In this document: positions 1 through 9,416 of the stretch, in pieces
How positions within the stretch are numbered: position 1 is the first letter of the stretch
How the letters are laid out: each line of letters starts with the position of its first letter
Assembly (NCBI RefSeq): GCF_900473935.1
Contig: NZ_UCNN01000011.1
Span: forward strand, 1 to 64,000
Direction of reading: 5' to 3'
Source of the DNA: Synechococcus sp. UW105
GTDB taxonomy: Bacteria; Cyanobacteriota; Cyanobacteriia; PCC-6307; Cyanobiaceae
Length of the DNA stretch: 64,000 bases
Made by a program: the position numbers and the translations under genes
Notes under the pieces: generated by a model
Databases searched by the model: none
What the model was told of the DNA's origin: nothing
The model's input: the letters and a program-made list of their open reading frames with translations, nothing else

Positions 1-149
1 TTTAAGGATGGCCTGAGTGTTTAAGGAAGAAGATGATCAAGCTCAATGAGCTGTGTGATTTTGGTCACAGATAGAACTGTGCTGGAGTTCTGTCTGTTTT
101 ATGACGTCTGCGAAGACCAAGTTTGAAAGTCGAATGGGGGTACGTCTGA
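1..149. repeat. Direct repeat copy A (149 bp)
   Basis: Bases 1-149 recur without a single difference at 514-662, an offset of 513 bp. The repeat may extend left of the window. It contains a CRP-type palindrome (54-69). Because copy B lies just upstream of the minus-strand leader-peptide gene at 298-471, copy A should be the promoter/leader region of a further, similar gene to the left of the window. Perfect identity over non-coding DNA suggests a recent duplication or gene conversion. Confidence 0.95.
54..69. promoter_or_regulatory. CRP-type palindrome in repeat copy A
   Basis: The site reads TGTGA-N6-TCACA, a perfect match to the consensus of CRP-family regulators, including cyanobacterial SYCRP1. 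That a CRP protein binds here is inferred. Confidence 0.6.
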
Positions 150-231
150 GTTGCAGACTGCCTGAAGGTGCTAACGGAAGCTGGTTGGGCGTCGTTGTGC
201 ATGAGTCAGTGCAATATGGAGGTGCAGAAGA

Positions 232-264
232 AAGGGGTCAGCCACATGTTGTGACCAACCCCTT
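232..264 (-). terminator. Hairpin terminator downstream of the leader-peptide gene
   Basis: Read on the minus strand, this 33-nt stretch folds into a stem of about 15 pairs (AAGGGG against CCCCTT at the base, some G-T wobbles) with a 3-nt loop, and is followed by TCTTCT. It lies 33 nt past the stop codon of the 298-471 gene. The U-tract is weak, so it could instead be a processing or stability hairpin. Confidence 0.5.
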
Positions 265-297
265 CCGTTTCTGATGAGTGAGACTGGCTCGTCTCGA

Positions 298-471
298 TCA
301 ATTCATCATGTCTTGCCAAATGCTTGCTTTTGGGGCGACATTGAGCTTGGTGGACTGAAGGAGTCGAGGTGCTTGAAGCTTGGAAGAGCGTCGCAAGAAG
401 GTCAGTGCACGAAAACCACCTGCGATGGATTGCAGTTCTTGTTCGGTCAGTTCGTGGTTGAGGTTTTTCAT
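298..471 (-). CDS. Double-glycine leader peptide (bacteriocin/RiPP-like precursor), 57 aa
   Basis: The predicted peptide is 57 aa. It starts MKNLNHELTEQELQSIAGG, which has the features of class II bacteriocin-type leaders: an acidic amphipathic helix (ELTEQELQSI) ending in Gly-Gly at residues 18-19. Such leaders are cut by the C39 peptidase domain of a dedicated ABC exporter. The 38-residue core that follows is basic (four Arg and three Lys against one Asp) and contains no Cys, so it cannot form the lanthionine rings of prochlorosins. It looks more like an unmodified cationic peptide. No modification enzyme or transporter gene lies in the window. Copy B of the 149-bp repeat, with a CRP-type site about 100 bp upstream of the ATG, probably carries its promoter. 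No clear Shine-Dalgarno is seen. The gene is too short for most gene callers. Confidence 0.7.
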   Translation of the reverse strand: MKNLNHELTEQELQSIAGGFRALTFLRRSSKLQAPRLLQSTKLNVAPKASIWQDMMN

Positions 472-513
472 TGTTTTGAGTTAGGTGCTAGTTGCTTGTC
501 CTGAGTTGGACTG

Positions 514-662
514 TTTAAGGATGGCCTGAGTGTTTAAGGAAGAAGATGATCAAGCTCAATGAGCTGTGTGATTTTGGTCACAGATAGAACTGTGCTGGAG
601 TTCTGTCTGTTTTATGACGTCTGCGAAGACCAAGTTTGAAAGTCGAATGGGGGTACGTCTGA
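514..662. repeat. Direct repeat copy B (149 bp)
   Basis: This copy is identical to bases 1-149. It ends 42 bp upstream of the start codon of the minus-strand leader-peptide gene, so in that orientation it is the gene's 5' regulatory region. The flanks (150 onward and 663 onward) differ, which fixes the right-hand boundary. The remaining 663-830 holds no convincing gene. Confidence 0.95.
567..582. promoter_or_regulatory. CRP-type palindrome upstream of the leader-peptide gene
   Basis: A perfect TGTGA-N6-TCACA centred about 103 bp upstream of the minus-strand ATG at 471. The distance suits an activator site if the leader is around 40-60 nt long. The transcription start is not known. Confidence 0.6.
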
Positions 663-830
663 ATTCCACTCTCCCTCGATCAGTGGATCTAAGTGGTCAG
701 TGTTTTATTGATATCCTGTTATGCATGACTAGGCATCAGCTTTTGCCTAAGCCCTGATGAAGAAAGGGTGGTGGGCTGCGATTTCTTTATTTCTTGATGA
801 TCAGAGAGTCCGCCGCGCTGACGGCGCGCA

Positions 831-2333
831 TCAGTTGCGTCGCCACTCCGTGATCCCACCAGGCTTGTCGATGAGTTCGATGCCCTGGGCGGTCAGTTCG
901 TCGCGGATGCGGTCGGCTTCGGCGAAGTTCTTGGCGGCCTTGGCCGCTTTGCGCGCTTCGATCGCAGCCTGGATCGTGGCGTCATCGGCCGCGCCCGCTT
1001 GCTCCGCTCCAGGGTGTTCTTCCTCGCTCAGGCCGAGCACGGCAGCAAGTTCCCGCAGCAGAAGCCATCGATTTCGAAGGTCTGCAAGTTCTTCGGTGGA
1101 TTGCTCTGGCTGGTCGCCTCGGTCAAGACGATTGGCGATGCCGCGCAGGGGCCGCGCTAGGTCGAACAGGACTGCAAGGGCTCCGGAACTGTTGAGGTCA
1201 TCGTCCATGGCCGTGATGAAGCGCTCCCGGAACGAATCAAACCCATCGTTTTGGCTGGCCGAGGCTGTTTGCGCGCCTTTAGTGAGGGCAGGTGCTTCAG
1301 GCCAGCACAACGCGGCTGCATGGTGGTGACCAAGGGCAATGGCTGCGTTCAGTCCTTTCCAGCCTGTTGTGGCTGCATCCAGTGCCTCTTTGGTGAAGTC
1401 CAGGGGCTTGCGGTAGTGGGCCTGTAACACGAACAGGCGCAAAGTCATGGCCGACACACCATCGTCAAGCAGGGCTCGGATGGTGGTGAAGTTGCCCAGT
1501 GATTTCGACATCTTTGTGCCGCCGACATTGACCATGCCGTTGTGCATCCAGAGTTTGGCTAGCGGCTCTCCATTGGCTGTTTCGGATTGAGCGATCTCGT
1601 TTTCGTGGTGGGGAAAGACCAGGTCACCACCACCCAAATGGATGTCAATCGTCGGTCCGAATTCCTGGCGCACCATGGCTGAGCATTCGATATGCCATCC
1701 AGGTCTGCCGGGACCCCAGGGGGAATCCCAGCTTGGCTCACCATCTTTCGCTTTTTTCCAGAGGGCAAAGTCGAAAGGATGGCGTTTGCGATCGTCTTCC
1801 TGATCGTTGGTGCGCCCACTGGCACCTTGCTGCTGGTCGTTGGGATCGCGACCACTGAGTTGTCCGTAATTATTCGCTTTGGAAATATCGAAGTAAACGT
1901 CACCACTAGAGCTGTATGCAGCTCCTTTGTTTTCCAGCTCGCTAATTAATGTCTGGATTCCATCAATGCACCCTGTGGCTCTAGGCATGCGGTCGGCAGG
2001 CAGGATGTTTAGCCTTGCCATGTCGACTTCAAATGCTTCAATATTGCGCTCGCTTACTTCTTCCATTGTGCTGCCTTCTGCGGCAGCCTTGTTGAGGATT
2101 TTGTCGTCAATATCGGTATAGTTTTGTACAAACGTGACCTCGTAGTCCTTCCAAATTAAGTAACGGCGCAGTACGTCCCAATTGATATAACTGCGGGCAT
2201 GCCCCAGATGGCAGAGGTCATAGACAGTGACCCCACAGCAATAGATCGACGCCTTACCAGGCTTCAGTGGCTCGAACGTTTCTGTTCGATTCCGCAGGCT
2301 GTTGGTGAAGCGAAGGGGCACAGGTCTGGCCAA
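831..2333 (-). CDS. cysS: Cysteinyl-tRNA synthetase
   Basis: CysS attaches cysteine to tRNA-Cys in the cytoplasm. The 500-residue protein is a class I synthetase. The HIGH-type motif HLGH is at residues 42-45 and KMSKS at 274-278. Zinc ligands typical of CysRS can be placed at Cys33, Cys217 and the HHENE stretch (242-246). The N-terminus ([13 protein letters not shown]) fits the usual family start. An Asp/Gln/Arg-rich insertion (about 162-185) lies before the conserved PFDFALWK segment. It lies 28 bp downstream of polA on the same strand and is probably co-transcribed with it. Confidence 0.97.
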   Translation of the reverse strand: MARPVPLRFTNSLRNRTETFEPLKPGKASIYCCGVTVYDLCHLGHARSYINWDVLRRYLIWKDYEVTFVQNYTDIDDKILNKAAAEGSTMEEVSERNIEAFEVDMARLNILPADRMPRATGCIDGIQTLISELENKGAAYSSSGDVYFDISKANNYGQLSGRDPNDQQQGASGRTNDQEDDRKRHPFDFALWKKAKDGEPSWDSPWGPGRPGWHIECSAMVRQEFGPTIDIHLGGGDLVFPHHENEIAQSETANGEPLAKLWMHNGMVNVGGTKMSKSLGNFTTIRALLDDGVSAMTLRLFVLQAHYRKPLDFTKEALDAATTGWKGLNAAIALGHHHAAALCWPEAPALTKGAQTASASQNDGFDSFRERFITAMDDDLNSSGALAVLFDLARPLRGIANRLDRGDQPEQSTEELADLRNRWLLLRELAAVLGLSEEEHPGAEQAGAADDATIQAAIEARKAAKAAKNFAEADRIRDELTAQGIELIDKPGGITEWRRN

Positions 2334-2361
2334 ACACTTGTTGGAGGTTACGGCGAAGCCC

Positions 2362-5300
2362 TTACTTCGCCTCCATCCAATTCGCCCCGCAGCCGGTTTC
2401 CGCCACCAGCGGCACGGTCAGCTGAACGGCGTTTTCCATGGTGCTCACCACCAGCTGCTGCACGCTGTCGAGAGCGGCAGGATCCACCTCCAGCACCAGT
2501 TCGTCATGCACCTGAAGCAGCAGACGTGCTGGCAGCCCCTGCTGTTCGAGGCCAGCTTGCAAGTGCACCATCGCCAGCTTGATGATGTCGGCGCTGGAGC
2601 CCTGAATGGGAGCGTTGGCTGCCGCCCGCAGTTGCTGGGCTTCCATGCCACCGCGGCGGGCCACCTCCAGATCGATCTCCAAAGGGTCTTTGCCCAACAA
2701 ACGGCCGAGGCCATTGCGGTCGAAATGGAAGGGACGGCGCCGACCCAGGATCGTTTCCACGTAGCCGCGGCTGAGGGCTAGGCGTTCTTGCAGCTCCAGA
2801 AAAGCGAACACCTTTGGATAGCGCTGCTTGTACTTGGTCAAGAACTCCTTGGCTTCGGCTTGGCTGACGCCGGTCTCGCGGGCGAAGCGCTGGGCGCCCA
2901 TGCCGTAGATCACTCCGAAATTGATCGTTTTACCCAGCCGGCGCTCATCAGCACTGACCTCCTCCTTGTCGAGCAGCAGACGGGCCGTGAGGGCATGCAC
3001 GTCATCACCGTTTTGATAGGCCTGCTGCAGGACGTCTTCGCCGGAGAGGTGGGTGAGGATACGCAGCTCGATCTGGGAATAGTCGGCACTGAGCAGCTGC
3101 CAGCCTTCTTGAGGCATGAACGCTTTGCGAATCCGGCGTGAGAACTCCGTTCGCACCGGTATGTTCTGAAGGTTGGGATTGCTGCTGCTGAGGCGGCCGG
3201 TGGCTGTGACCGCCTGATTGAAGTCGGTATGGACCCGCCCGGTTTCTGCTTCAAGCAGCTGGGGCAAGGCTTCGACGTAGGTGCTCTTGAGTTTGCTGAG
3301 CACACGGTGCTCCAGCAGCAGCGGCACGACCGGATGGTCGCCCTCCAGCTTTTCAAGCACGGTGGCATCGGTGCTCCATCCGGTCTTGGTGCGCCTGGAT
3401 TTCTTGCGGTTGAGCCCGAGGCTGTCGAACAGCAGCTCACCCAGTTGCTTGGGTGAGGCGAGGTTGAAGCTGGCACCAGCCACCTCTTGGGCTTCGCTCT
3501 CGAGGCGTTCAAGGGTGGAGCCAAGCTCTGCCGAGAGCTCCTTGAGATAGGGCACATCAATGCGGATACCGGTTGCTTCCATCAGGGCCAGCACCGGTTC
3601 GAGTGGTAGCTCCACTTGGTCAAGCAAGGCTGGCAGTTGCTCACCCTGTGCCTGTAGCTGTTGGCGCAGGTCTAGGGCGAGGCGCCGGGTGAGGTGCACA
3701 TCCATGGCGCAATACAGCGCCGCCTCATCCAGCGGTACTGCCGCAAAAGTGCTGGCCTTGCCGTCTTTCTTTTTCCCGACCAGATCGGAAAATAGGGTTG
3801 GAGTAATGCCGTAATCGCGCTGGGCCATCAGATCGAGGCTGTGCTTAGCCGCGGCATCGCGCAGATAGTCGGCTAGCAGCGTGTCCATCACCACGCCCCC
3901 CAGCATCAGACCGTGGCGCAGCAGGATCAGGCGGTCGTATTTGGCGTTCTGCAGCGCTTTGGGGTGATCTGCGCTGGCGAGCCAAGGCGCTAGGGCCTGG
4001 AGCACGGCATCGAGCGGAAGCTGATCGGGGAGGGCCGGCTCTGCTTCCTCTTCGGCTGTTGCGGCAGGTGTATGACCCACCGGGATGTATGCCAGGTTCC
4101 CGGGCTCCGGGCCCCAGCAGAACCCCAGGCCCACGAGCTGGGCCTTGAACGGATTGAGATCGCTGGTCTCGGTGTCGAAAGCGACAGGCTGCTGTTTGTC
4201 TTGGTGGCTGTTCAGGCGTTCCACCAGGGCACTCAGCTGGGCTTCGTTCTGGATCAGCTGGGGCTGCAGAGACGGCTTGCTGGAGAGCTCCTCGGCTGCC
4301 TCAGCAGCCTTGCCGTCTTGGGCTGGAACCGGCTCGCTGGCTTTGTTGGCGTGGGTTCGCGACCCGGTGGTGGTGGAGCTCTGCAGCTGGTGCTTGTTGG
4401 CCGCAAGACCACCGGTGGAGAAGGTGGCGACGAAGGCCGGCACCTGTCGCACCAGGCTGTTGAGTTCAAGGGCCTCAAGCCGCGATTCGAGCCCTTCGGC
4501 ATCCACTGGCCCCAGCTCCAGTACGGGCTCCTCCGGCAGGGGGATGTCCACCAGGATCTCGGCTAGCTCGCGTGAGAGGTAGGCCTTGTCGCGGTCGTTG
4601 CTGAGCTTGCCCTTGAGCGCCCCTTTGATCGCACCTCGGCTTGCTTTGGGACCTTCCGCCTCCACTTCGCTCAGCGCCCGGTAGACGGCATCCAGATCAC
4701 CGTTCTCCTTGAGCAGATTGATGGCGGTTTTGGGACCGACACCTTTCACGCCTGGGATGTTGTCGGAGCTGTCACCGGTGAGGGCCTTGAGATCCACCAC
4801 GGAGGTTGGGGCGACGCCGAGCTTGGCCACCACGCCCTCTTCGTTGATCAGGGTTGGCCCGCTGCTGCGGGCGTAAGGACCACCACCCATGTACATCACC
4901 GCGATGTCCCGGTCGTCATCAACCAGTTGGAACAGATCCCTATCGCCGCTGAGGATGCGAACTCGCCAACCTGCATCAGCGGCCCGGTTCGCCAGGGTGC
5001 CAAGAACATCGTCGGCTTCGTAGCCAGGCGCCAGGCAGAGGGGTAACTGCAGCTGGTGGCGAAGGATCTCCTGCAGCTGATTGAGGTCTTGGAAAAAGAC
5101 CTCAGGTGCTTCATCACGATGGGCTTTGTAGTTCGGGTCCGCCTTATGACGGAAGGTGGGCTCGGGGGTGTCGAAGGCGATCGCTACACCCTGAGGTATC
5201 AGGGTCTTGCAGTTGTCGAGAAGGGCCTTGAGGAACCCATAGGTGACGCTTGTGGGGATGCCGTCTTTGGTGGCGAGCCCCCCTTCCCCCCCTTTGCTGA

Positions 5301-5376
5301 AGGCGTAGAAGCTGCGGAAGGCCAAGGAATGGCCATCCACCAGCAGCAGCAGGGGGTTCTCCGGAGAAGGGCTCAT
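2362..5376 (-). CDS. polA: DNA polymerase I
   Basis: PolA does repair synthesis and removes Okazaki-fragment primers. The 1004-residue protein has all three domains. The 5' nuclease starts at once ([18 protein letters not shown]) and includes [18 protein letters not shown] 3'-5' exonuclease domain follows, with an intact FDTETSDL motif near residue 400, so proofreading is probably functional (many bacterial Pol I proteins have lost it). The polymerase domain has motif A ([10 protein letters not shown]), the O-helix region ([12 protein letters not shown]) and motif C (HDELVLEV). A low-complexity linker separates the 5' nuclease from the rest. Length is slightly above the E. coli enzyme (928 aa), as is common in cyanobacteria. 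Confidence 0.98.
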   Translation of the reverse strand: MSPSPENPLLLLVDGHSLAFRSFYAFSKGGEGGLATKDGIPTSVTYGFLKALLDNCKTLIPQGVAIAFDTPEPTFRHKADPNYKAHRDEAPEVFFQDLNQLQEILRHQLQLPLCLAPGYEADDVLGTLANRAADAGWRVRILSGDRDLFQLVDDDRDIAVMYMGGGPYARSSGPTLINEEGVVAKLGVAPTSVVDLKALTGDSSDNIPGVKGVGPKTAINLLKENGDLDAVYRALSEVEAEGPKASRGAIKGALKGKLSNDRDKAYLSRELAEILVDIPLPEEPVLELGPVDAEGLESRLEALELNSLVRQVPAFVATFSTGGLAANKHQLQSSTTTGSRTHANKASEPVPAQDGKAAEAAEELSSKPSLQPQLIQNEAQLSALVERLNSHQDKQQPVAFDTETSDLNPFKAQLVGLGFCWGPEPGNLAYIPVGHTPAATAEEEAEPALPDQLPLDAVLQALAPWLASADHPKALQNAKYDRLILLRHGLMLGGVVMDTLLADYLRDAAAKHSLDLMAQRDYGITPTLFSDLVGKKKDGKASTFAAVPLDEAALYCAMDVHLTRRLALDLRQQLQAQGEQLPALLDQVELPLEPVLALMEATGIRIDVPYLKELSAELGSTLERLESEAQEVAGASFNLASPKQLGELLFDSLGLNRKKSRRTKTGWSTDATVLEKLEGDHPVVPLLLEHRVLSKLKSTYVEALPQLLEAETGRVHTDFNQAVTATGRLSSSNPNLQNIPVRTEFSRRIRKAFMPQEGWQLLSADYSQIELRILTHLSGEDVLQQAYQNGDDVHALTARLLLDKEEVSADERRLGKTINFGVIYGMGAQRFARETGVSQAEAKEFLTKYKQRYPKVFAFLELQERLALSRGYVETILGRRRPFHFDRNGLGRLLGKDPLEIDLEVARRGGMEAQQLRAAANAPIQGSSADIIKLAMVHLQAGLEQQGLPARLLLQVHDELVLEVDPAALDSVQQLVVSTMENAVQLTVPLVAETGCGANWMEAK

Positions 5377-5451
5377 CGATGCGGTGGCGGTGCAGCAGGA
5401 GAGGCGGTGGCCTCAGGTGGTGGTGGTAAGAAGCCTCTCAGTTCAGGCGGC

Positions 5452-6624
5452 TTAGTCGCGATTTTTGGCCCAGGGGGGCAGGTCGATGAACACCTGGGTT
5501 CCAGGCTTCACACCATCAAGGATGGCGGTCTGACTGCCGCTACTGGATCCCAGCTCCACAGCCTGGAAGCGGGGCTGATCCTGATCCCCCACCAGCAGCA
5601 CCCCTGGCTTACCGCTTTCGGTCACGATCGCCACCGTCGGTACCAACGTGCTTGGTCTGGTGCTTCCGGTCTTAAAATCAACGTCGACGGTCATGCCGAT
5701 GCGCAGATCTGGGGCGGGATCCACCAAGTCAAGCTCCACTTCAAAGGAGGTGACGTTGTCGGTTTTGATAGCCCGCGGCGCGATCTCTTTCACCTGGGCT
5801 GAGAAGCGCTGGTCGGGAAAGGCGTCGACGCGAACACTGGCGTTTTGGCCGATTCGAATCCGGCCAATGTCGCTCTCTGGCACCTTGGCCGCCACCTCAA
5901 GCCCCTGGGAGAGTTCCACGATCGATGCGCTGGTGGCTCCTGCTGAGGCCGATGCGGCCGTCGTGGGAGTGACGAAGGCGCCAGGTTCTGCGAAGCGTTG
6001 GGTGATTTTGCCGGCGAAAGGGGCACGGATCAGGAGTTCATCTCCTTCCACATCGCGCTGTTGGATCCGTTCACGCGCTGCAGCCAGGGAGGCCCTGCTG
6101 GTGAGGTAACGGGCTCGGAAGTCGTCGAGATCGGCGGCGCTGATCGCGCCCCGTTCATACAGCGTTTTGCGGCGTCGGTAATCAGCCTCGCGGGCGTCAA
6201 AATCTGCCTGGGCCTGGCGTGCGAGGGCCTGCAATTCATCGAGGCGATCTCGGAAATCCCCGGGGTCCATGCGGGCCAGCACTTGGCCCTTGCTGACAGC
6301 GTCCCCCTCATCGACCAGCAAGGCCTCAAGCAGTCCTTGACGTCTTGGGCTGACGTTCACCCGCCGCACTGCTTCCAGCTCACCGCTGGCGGTCACGACA
6401 CCAGGCAGCGTGCCCCGCTCCGCCGCCACTGTGTAGGCAGACAGATCAGGGTTGCCATTCCGGCCTGGTCCGAGGAACCAGACAGCACCTGCGCCCAGCA
6501 GGAGCGATGCCCCGGCTAGCGCTGTGAGGGTTCGGCGACGGCGTCTCAGGCCGCTGAGTCTGATAAGTGGCGTCAATCCCTTGTCGGATAGGGGGGTGGG
6601 GCGCAGGCTGGTTGGTGTGGCCAT
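5452..6624 (-). CDS. HlyD/DevB-type membrane fusion (periplasmic adaptor) protein
   Basis: This 390-residue protein has an N-terminal membrane anchor (about residues 34-52, LTALAGASLLLGAGAVWFLG), then a lipoyl-like half-motif (RRQGLLEALLVDEGDAVSKGQVLARMD), a coiled-coil hairpin rich in Arg/Ala/Glu (about 125-195), and beta-barrel and membrane-proximal segments. These are typical of adaptors that link inner-membrane exporters to an outer-membrane channel; DevB of heterocyst glycolipid export is a cyanobacterial example. No exporter ATPase or permease is adjacent, so the substrate is unknown. The coding end lies about 75 bp before polA in the same direction. Upstream it faces ychF divergently across about 100 bp. 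Confidence 0.88.
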   Translation of the reverse strand: MATPTSLRPTPLSDKGLTPLIRLSGLRRRRRTLTALAGASLLLGAGAVWFLGPGRNGNPDLSAYTVAAERGTLPGVVTASGELEAVRRVNVSPRRQGLLEALLVDEGDAVSKGQVLARMDPGDFRDRLDELQALARQAQADFDAREADYRRRKTLYERGAISAADLDDFRARYLTSRASLAAARERIQQRDVEGDELLIRAPFAGKITQRFAEPGAFVTPTTAASASAGATSASIVELSQGLEVAAKVPESDIGRIRIGQNASVRVDAFPDQRFSAQVKEIAPRAIKTDNVTSFEVELDLVDPAPDLRIGMTVDVDFKTGSTRPSTLVPTVAIVTESGKPGVLLVGDQDQPRFQAVELGSSSGSQTAILDGVKPGTQVFIDLPPWAKNRD

Positions 6625-6727
6625 GGCCCCCGGGTCTTAACTGTTCTCAACAAGTCTCGCGCGCCGGCGGCCTTCGTGGTGATCGGGTGTGCAGATCGTC
6701 GGAGTGCGACCCAGTTAGATTCCCGCG

Positions 6728-7819
6728 ATGCTTAAAGCCGGAATCGTTGGCCTCCCCAACGTGGGGAAGTCGACCCTCTTCAATGCCCTGGTGGCCAATG
6801 CTCAAGCCCAGGCTGCCAATTTCCCGTTCTGCACGATCGAACCCAATGTGGGCACCGTGGCAGTCCCGGACGCGCGTCTGCAGAAGCTGTCTGACCTGAG
6901 CTGTAGCAAGGAGATCATCCCGACTCGGATGGAATTCGTTGATATCGCTGGCTTGGTGAAGGGCGCCAGTCAGGGAGAAGGTCTGGGGAACAAGTTCCTG
7001 GCCAATATCCGCGAGGTCGACGCGATTGTGCACGTGGTGCGTTGTTTTGAGGATGAAGACGTGATCCACGTCTCAGGTTCTGTGGGGCCTGCCCGTGATG
7101 CTGAGGTCATCAATCTGGAGCTTGGCCTTGCGGATCTGGCCCAGATTGAGAAGCGTCGCGAGAGGCTGAAGAAGCAGATGCGCACCAGCAAGGAAGCGCA
7201 AGTGGAAGATGAAGCGTTGCAGCGCATTCAGGAGGTGCTTGAGCAGGGTGGATCAGCGCGAAGCGTGACTCTGAATGAGGATGAAGCCGAAATGATCAAG
7301 CCCCTCGGTTTGCTGACTGCCAAGCCGATTATTTATGCCACCAATGTCAGTGAAGATGACTTGGCGGAGGGCAACCGCTTCTGTGAGGAAGTTGTTGAAC
7401 TCTCTGGCAAGGAAGAAGCCGAAACGGTGCGCATCTCCGCCCAGGTCGAAGCTGAGCTGGTCGAGTTGGGTGAGCAAGAGCGTGCCGATTACCTCGAGGG
7501 TCTTGGCGTCAGTGAGGGCGGCTTGCATAGCTTGATCAAAGCCACTTATCGATTGCTTGGCTTACGCACATACTTCACCACTGGAGAGAAGGAAACCCGT
7601 GCCTGGACATTCAAGGCAGGCATGACGGCACCTCAGACCGCCGGAGTCATTCACACTGATTTCGAGCGGGGCTTCATCCGTGCCCAAACGTTTGGCTGGG
7701 AGAAGCTGCTGGAGGCAGGATCTCTGGTAGAAGCACGCAACAAAGGTTGGCTGAGAAGTGAAGGGAAGGAATACGTTGTGGAAGAGGGTGACGTGATGGA
7801 GTTTTTGTTCAACGTTTAA
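6728..7819 (+). CDS. ychF: Redox-regulated ATPase/GTPase YchF (Obg-like)
   Basis: YchF/OLA1 is a universally conserved ribosome-associated P-loop ATPase. The 363-residue length is exactly that of the family. G1 is GLPNVGKST (residues 8-16), G3 is [20 protein letters not shown], and the base-recognition loop is NVSED rather than NKxD, the feature that shifts YchF from GTP to ATP. A coiled-coil insertion follows (about 140-175), and the C-terminal TGS domain ([20 protein letters not shown] through FERGFIRAQ) is complete. It is transcribed divergently from the HlyD gene and marks the right edge of the core block before the small-protein island. Confidence 0.97.
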   Translation: MLKAGIVGLPNVGKSTLFNALVANAQAQAANFPFCTIEPNVGTVAVPDARLQKLSDLSCSKEIIPTRMEFVDIAGLVKGASQGEGLGNKFLANIREVDAIVHVVRCFEDEDVIHVSGSVGPARDAEVINLELGLADLAQIEKRRERLKKQMRTSKEAQVEDEALQRIQEVLEQGGSARSVTLNEDEAEMIKPLGLLTAKPIIYATNVSEDDLAEGNRFCEEVVELSGKEEAETVRISAQVEAELVELGEQERADYLEGLGVSEGGLHSLIKATYRLLGLRTYFTTGEKETRAWTFKAGMTAPQTAGVIHTDFERGFIRAQTFGWEKLLEAGSLVEARNKGWLRSEGKEYVVEEGDVMEFLFNV

Positions 7820-7886
7820 ATAGCCAGTAGCTGCAAGGCTTTTGGCTTGTCTGGTTGAATGATGTCTGCGATATGTCTATGGTCCT

Positions 7887-8000
7887 ATGCCGCGTCTACG
7901 GACCAGCAGAGACTATCGAATGCAAGAAGCAAGACGAATGGGATGGATGGCTTGGACTTGGGATGACGAGTACACAGAGGCTCGAAAGTGTCCGTCCTAA
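7887..8000 (+). CDS. Possible 37-aa protein
   Basis: An ATG-TAA frame encodes a 37-residue basic, Trp-rich peptide (MPRLRTSRDYRMQEARRMG, then WMAWTWDDEYTEARKCPS). The even run of Arg and acidic residues and the compact Trp/Met cluster look protein-like, but there is no clear ribosome-binding site and no recognised family. Nothing else was seen between ychF and 8269 except this frame. Confidence 0.25.
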   Translation: MPRLRTSRDYRMQEARRMGWMAWTWDDEYTEARKCPS

Positions 8001-8268
8001 AATCCAAAAAAACAATGTAATTGTCTGAATCCCTATACATATATAGGAGGACCTAGTATTTACCCCTATGGGTGTCTCTCTAGCTTGCTTGTCAGCTCTG
8101 AGAGATCGAGCAAGCTCGCTTTGCTGGTTGCTTCAGTACAGGTTTTAGGTCTTCAATACCAACCACGGCTGAGAACCGTTGTTATGACTGCAGCTTCCTA
8201 CTTCATGTTGAACCCGAACCTATTGTTGCTCAGTCATGTCATAGTAAGTTTAGTCATCTCGAACGCTA

Positions 8269-8547
8269 GTGGAAAGATCAGGCGAATCTACTGCTGGGAT
8301 TTGTTCCTTAGTGCTTTCGTTCATTCCAATTCCGCTCATCTTGCTTTCGGTATTCCTTATATCAGGACAATCGGGCTTTATGCTTGGCTTGATGATATTT
8401 TGTGCTGGCATAATCTTTGAAGTTATCGCCCTTGTTCTTGGAATTATAGGTATCTTTCAAAAAACAAAAGGGCGCGTCTGTGGTTTTGTGGGAACGGCGA
8501 TTTCGACTGCCTATATCATTTGTCTTGTGTACCTTGTTCTGTCTTGA
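8269..8547 (+). CDS. Small integral membrane protein, 92 aa
   Basis: The predicted protein has a short hydrophilic N-terminus (MERSGESTAG) and then about three membrane segments (near residues 11-32, 37-63 and 71-91), with a positively charged loop (QKTKGR) between the last two. The pattern resembles DUF4190-type small membrane proteins, but the family is not certain. The start is GTG; an overlapping frame (8085-8420) begins upstream but reads less hydrophobic and is probably not translated. It stands alone on the plus strand, facing the minus-strand small-protein operon. Confidence 0.55.
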   Translation: MERSGESTAGICSLVLSFIPIPLILLSVFLISGQSGFMLGLMIFCAGIIFEVIALVLGIIGIFQKTKGRVCGFVGTAISTAYIICLVYLVLS

Positions 8548-8650
8548 AGGCATAGTTCCTAGATCCACCCAGGCGCGAACCATAAAATGCGCAAAATTTT
8601 TCGGTGCTGTACTCATTTGTCATTTCATTGATTCTAATTCGATTAAGAAA

Positions 8651-8788
8651 TTATTCGTTGGTAATTGCGCCGGCGTCGTGAAGAGCGCAGGCTTTACGTA
8701 ACTTGGCTTCTTCGTTCACGGCACAGCCAGGAACGAATGTAATTGCAATTCCAATTAAAATCGTACCGAGTGTTGGTGGTTTCTTCAC
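8651..8788 (-). CDS. Small probable lipoprotein, 45 aa
   Basis: A 45-residue frame starting at GTG begins KKPPTLGTILIGIAITFVPG and then Cys-Ala. This is a lipoprotein signal with a lipobox-like VPGC and the lipidated Cys at residue 22. The mature part (AVNEEAKLRKACALHDAGAI) would be only about 24 residues. Its GTG overlaps the TGA of the upstream secreted-protein gene in a GTGA arrangement (8785-8788), so translation is probably coupled. It is the third gene of a three-gene chain (9341 to 8651). No family is recognised. Confidence 0.55.
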   Translation of the reverse strand: MKKPPTLGTILIGIAITFVPGCAVNEEAKLRKACALHDAGAITNE

Positions 8789-9090
8789 GGAAGAGGACAA
8801 CTTGGATGCTGTTTTTTGGCTGTTTCATAACCCCTCATTGCTCCAGCCAAGGAAGCACCTTTTTCTCGTTCTTTGATGCTCTCTAAATAGCCAATTGCGT
8901 AATCCTTTGTTTGCTGTTCAGATAGTACTCCTTCTTGATGAAAAACGCATACTGTTTTCAATGAACCAGCAGTAAGACCAAGACTCAAGGTATATTCCTG
9001 TTCTTCACTAAGTTGAGCCACGGCAATCGATGGAACCATCGAACAACTCATTAAACTAATGCTCGTTGCTAGTAGTGGTGACCACTTCAT
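8785..9090 (-). CDS. Small secreted protein, 101 aa
   Basis: A Sec signal peptide is clear: MKWSPLLATSISLMSCSMVP followed by SIAVAQ, with cleavage near residue 25. The mature domain is about 75 residues, mostly helical and charged, with two cysteines (in KTVCVFHQ and HPSCPLP) that could form a disulfide in the periplasm. Function is unknown. It overlaps the upstream membrane-protein gene by ATGA (9087-9090) and the downstream lipoprotein gene by GTGA, so all three are likely translated as one unit. Confidence 0.65.
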   Translation of the reverse strand: MKWSPLLATSISLMSCSMVPSIAVAQLSEEQEYTLSLGLTAGSLKTVCVFHQEGVLSEQQTKDYAIGYLESIKEREKGASLAGAMRGYETAKKQHPSCPLP

Positions 9091-9341
9091 TTTGTCCCTC
9101 TAGTAGTTTTTGCTGTCACTGTCGCGCTATCTGGAGACGATTTGACTTCGGAATTACCCGCTATAGATAGTGTGTTCTCTTCCATAAACGCCAGTCTCAC
9201 CACTATGCCTAGTGCCAATGCTGCTGCGACTACTAAGTCCATTTGTGAGACGCCGCCTGTCTCCTTGTTAGCAATAGGCGAATCTGCGCGAGATAACGCA
9301 TAACAAAAAGCAATACCAACTAAATACCAGCTCACATTCAC
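9087..9341 (-). CDS. Small membrane protein, 84 aa, head of a coupled three-gene unit
   Basis: Two hydrophobic stretches are visible, one near the N-terminus (SWYLVGIAFCYALS) and one after Met34 (LVVAAALALGIVVRLAF), followed by a polar tail that ends SATVTAKTTRGTK. The same tail (SATVTAKTTRGAK) ends the ORF at 10078-10221, also immediately before a secreted-protein gene, so this is one of two related modules. Translation could alternatively start at Met34 (9242). The stop overlaps the next ATG. Function is unknown; membrane placement and coupling to an exported partner suggest a joint role at the cytoplasmic membrane, which is inference. Confidence 0.55.
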   Translation of the reverse strand: MNVSWYLVGIAFCYALSRADSPIANKETGGVSQMDLVVAAALALGIVVRLAFMEENTLSIAGNSEVKSSPDSATVTAKTTRGTK

Positions 9342-9416
9342 GACTGATCAAGTCAGTGGTTGCAATGGTTTTGAAGGTTAGTATTGCCAATGTGCCAGCT
9401 CATCGAGAAATCGAAC

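Noticed and set aside
274-504. 76-codon plus-strand frame at the left end
   Set aside because: It is the complement of the leader-peptide gene, whose minus-strand product has a clear leader and terminator.
757-1329. 190-codon plus-strand frame opposite cysS
   Set aside because: Ser/Arg-rich, no motifs; a shadow of the cysS coding strand.
5056-5802. 248-codon plus-strand frame across the polA/HlyD junction
   Set aside because: It spans two genes on the other strand and has no protein-like pattern.
7820-8268. Possible integrase or attachment site next to ychF
   Set aside because: No tRNA, no integrase gene and no direct repeat at the island edges were found.
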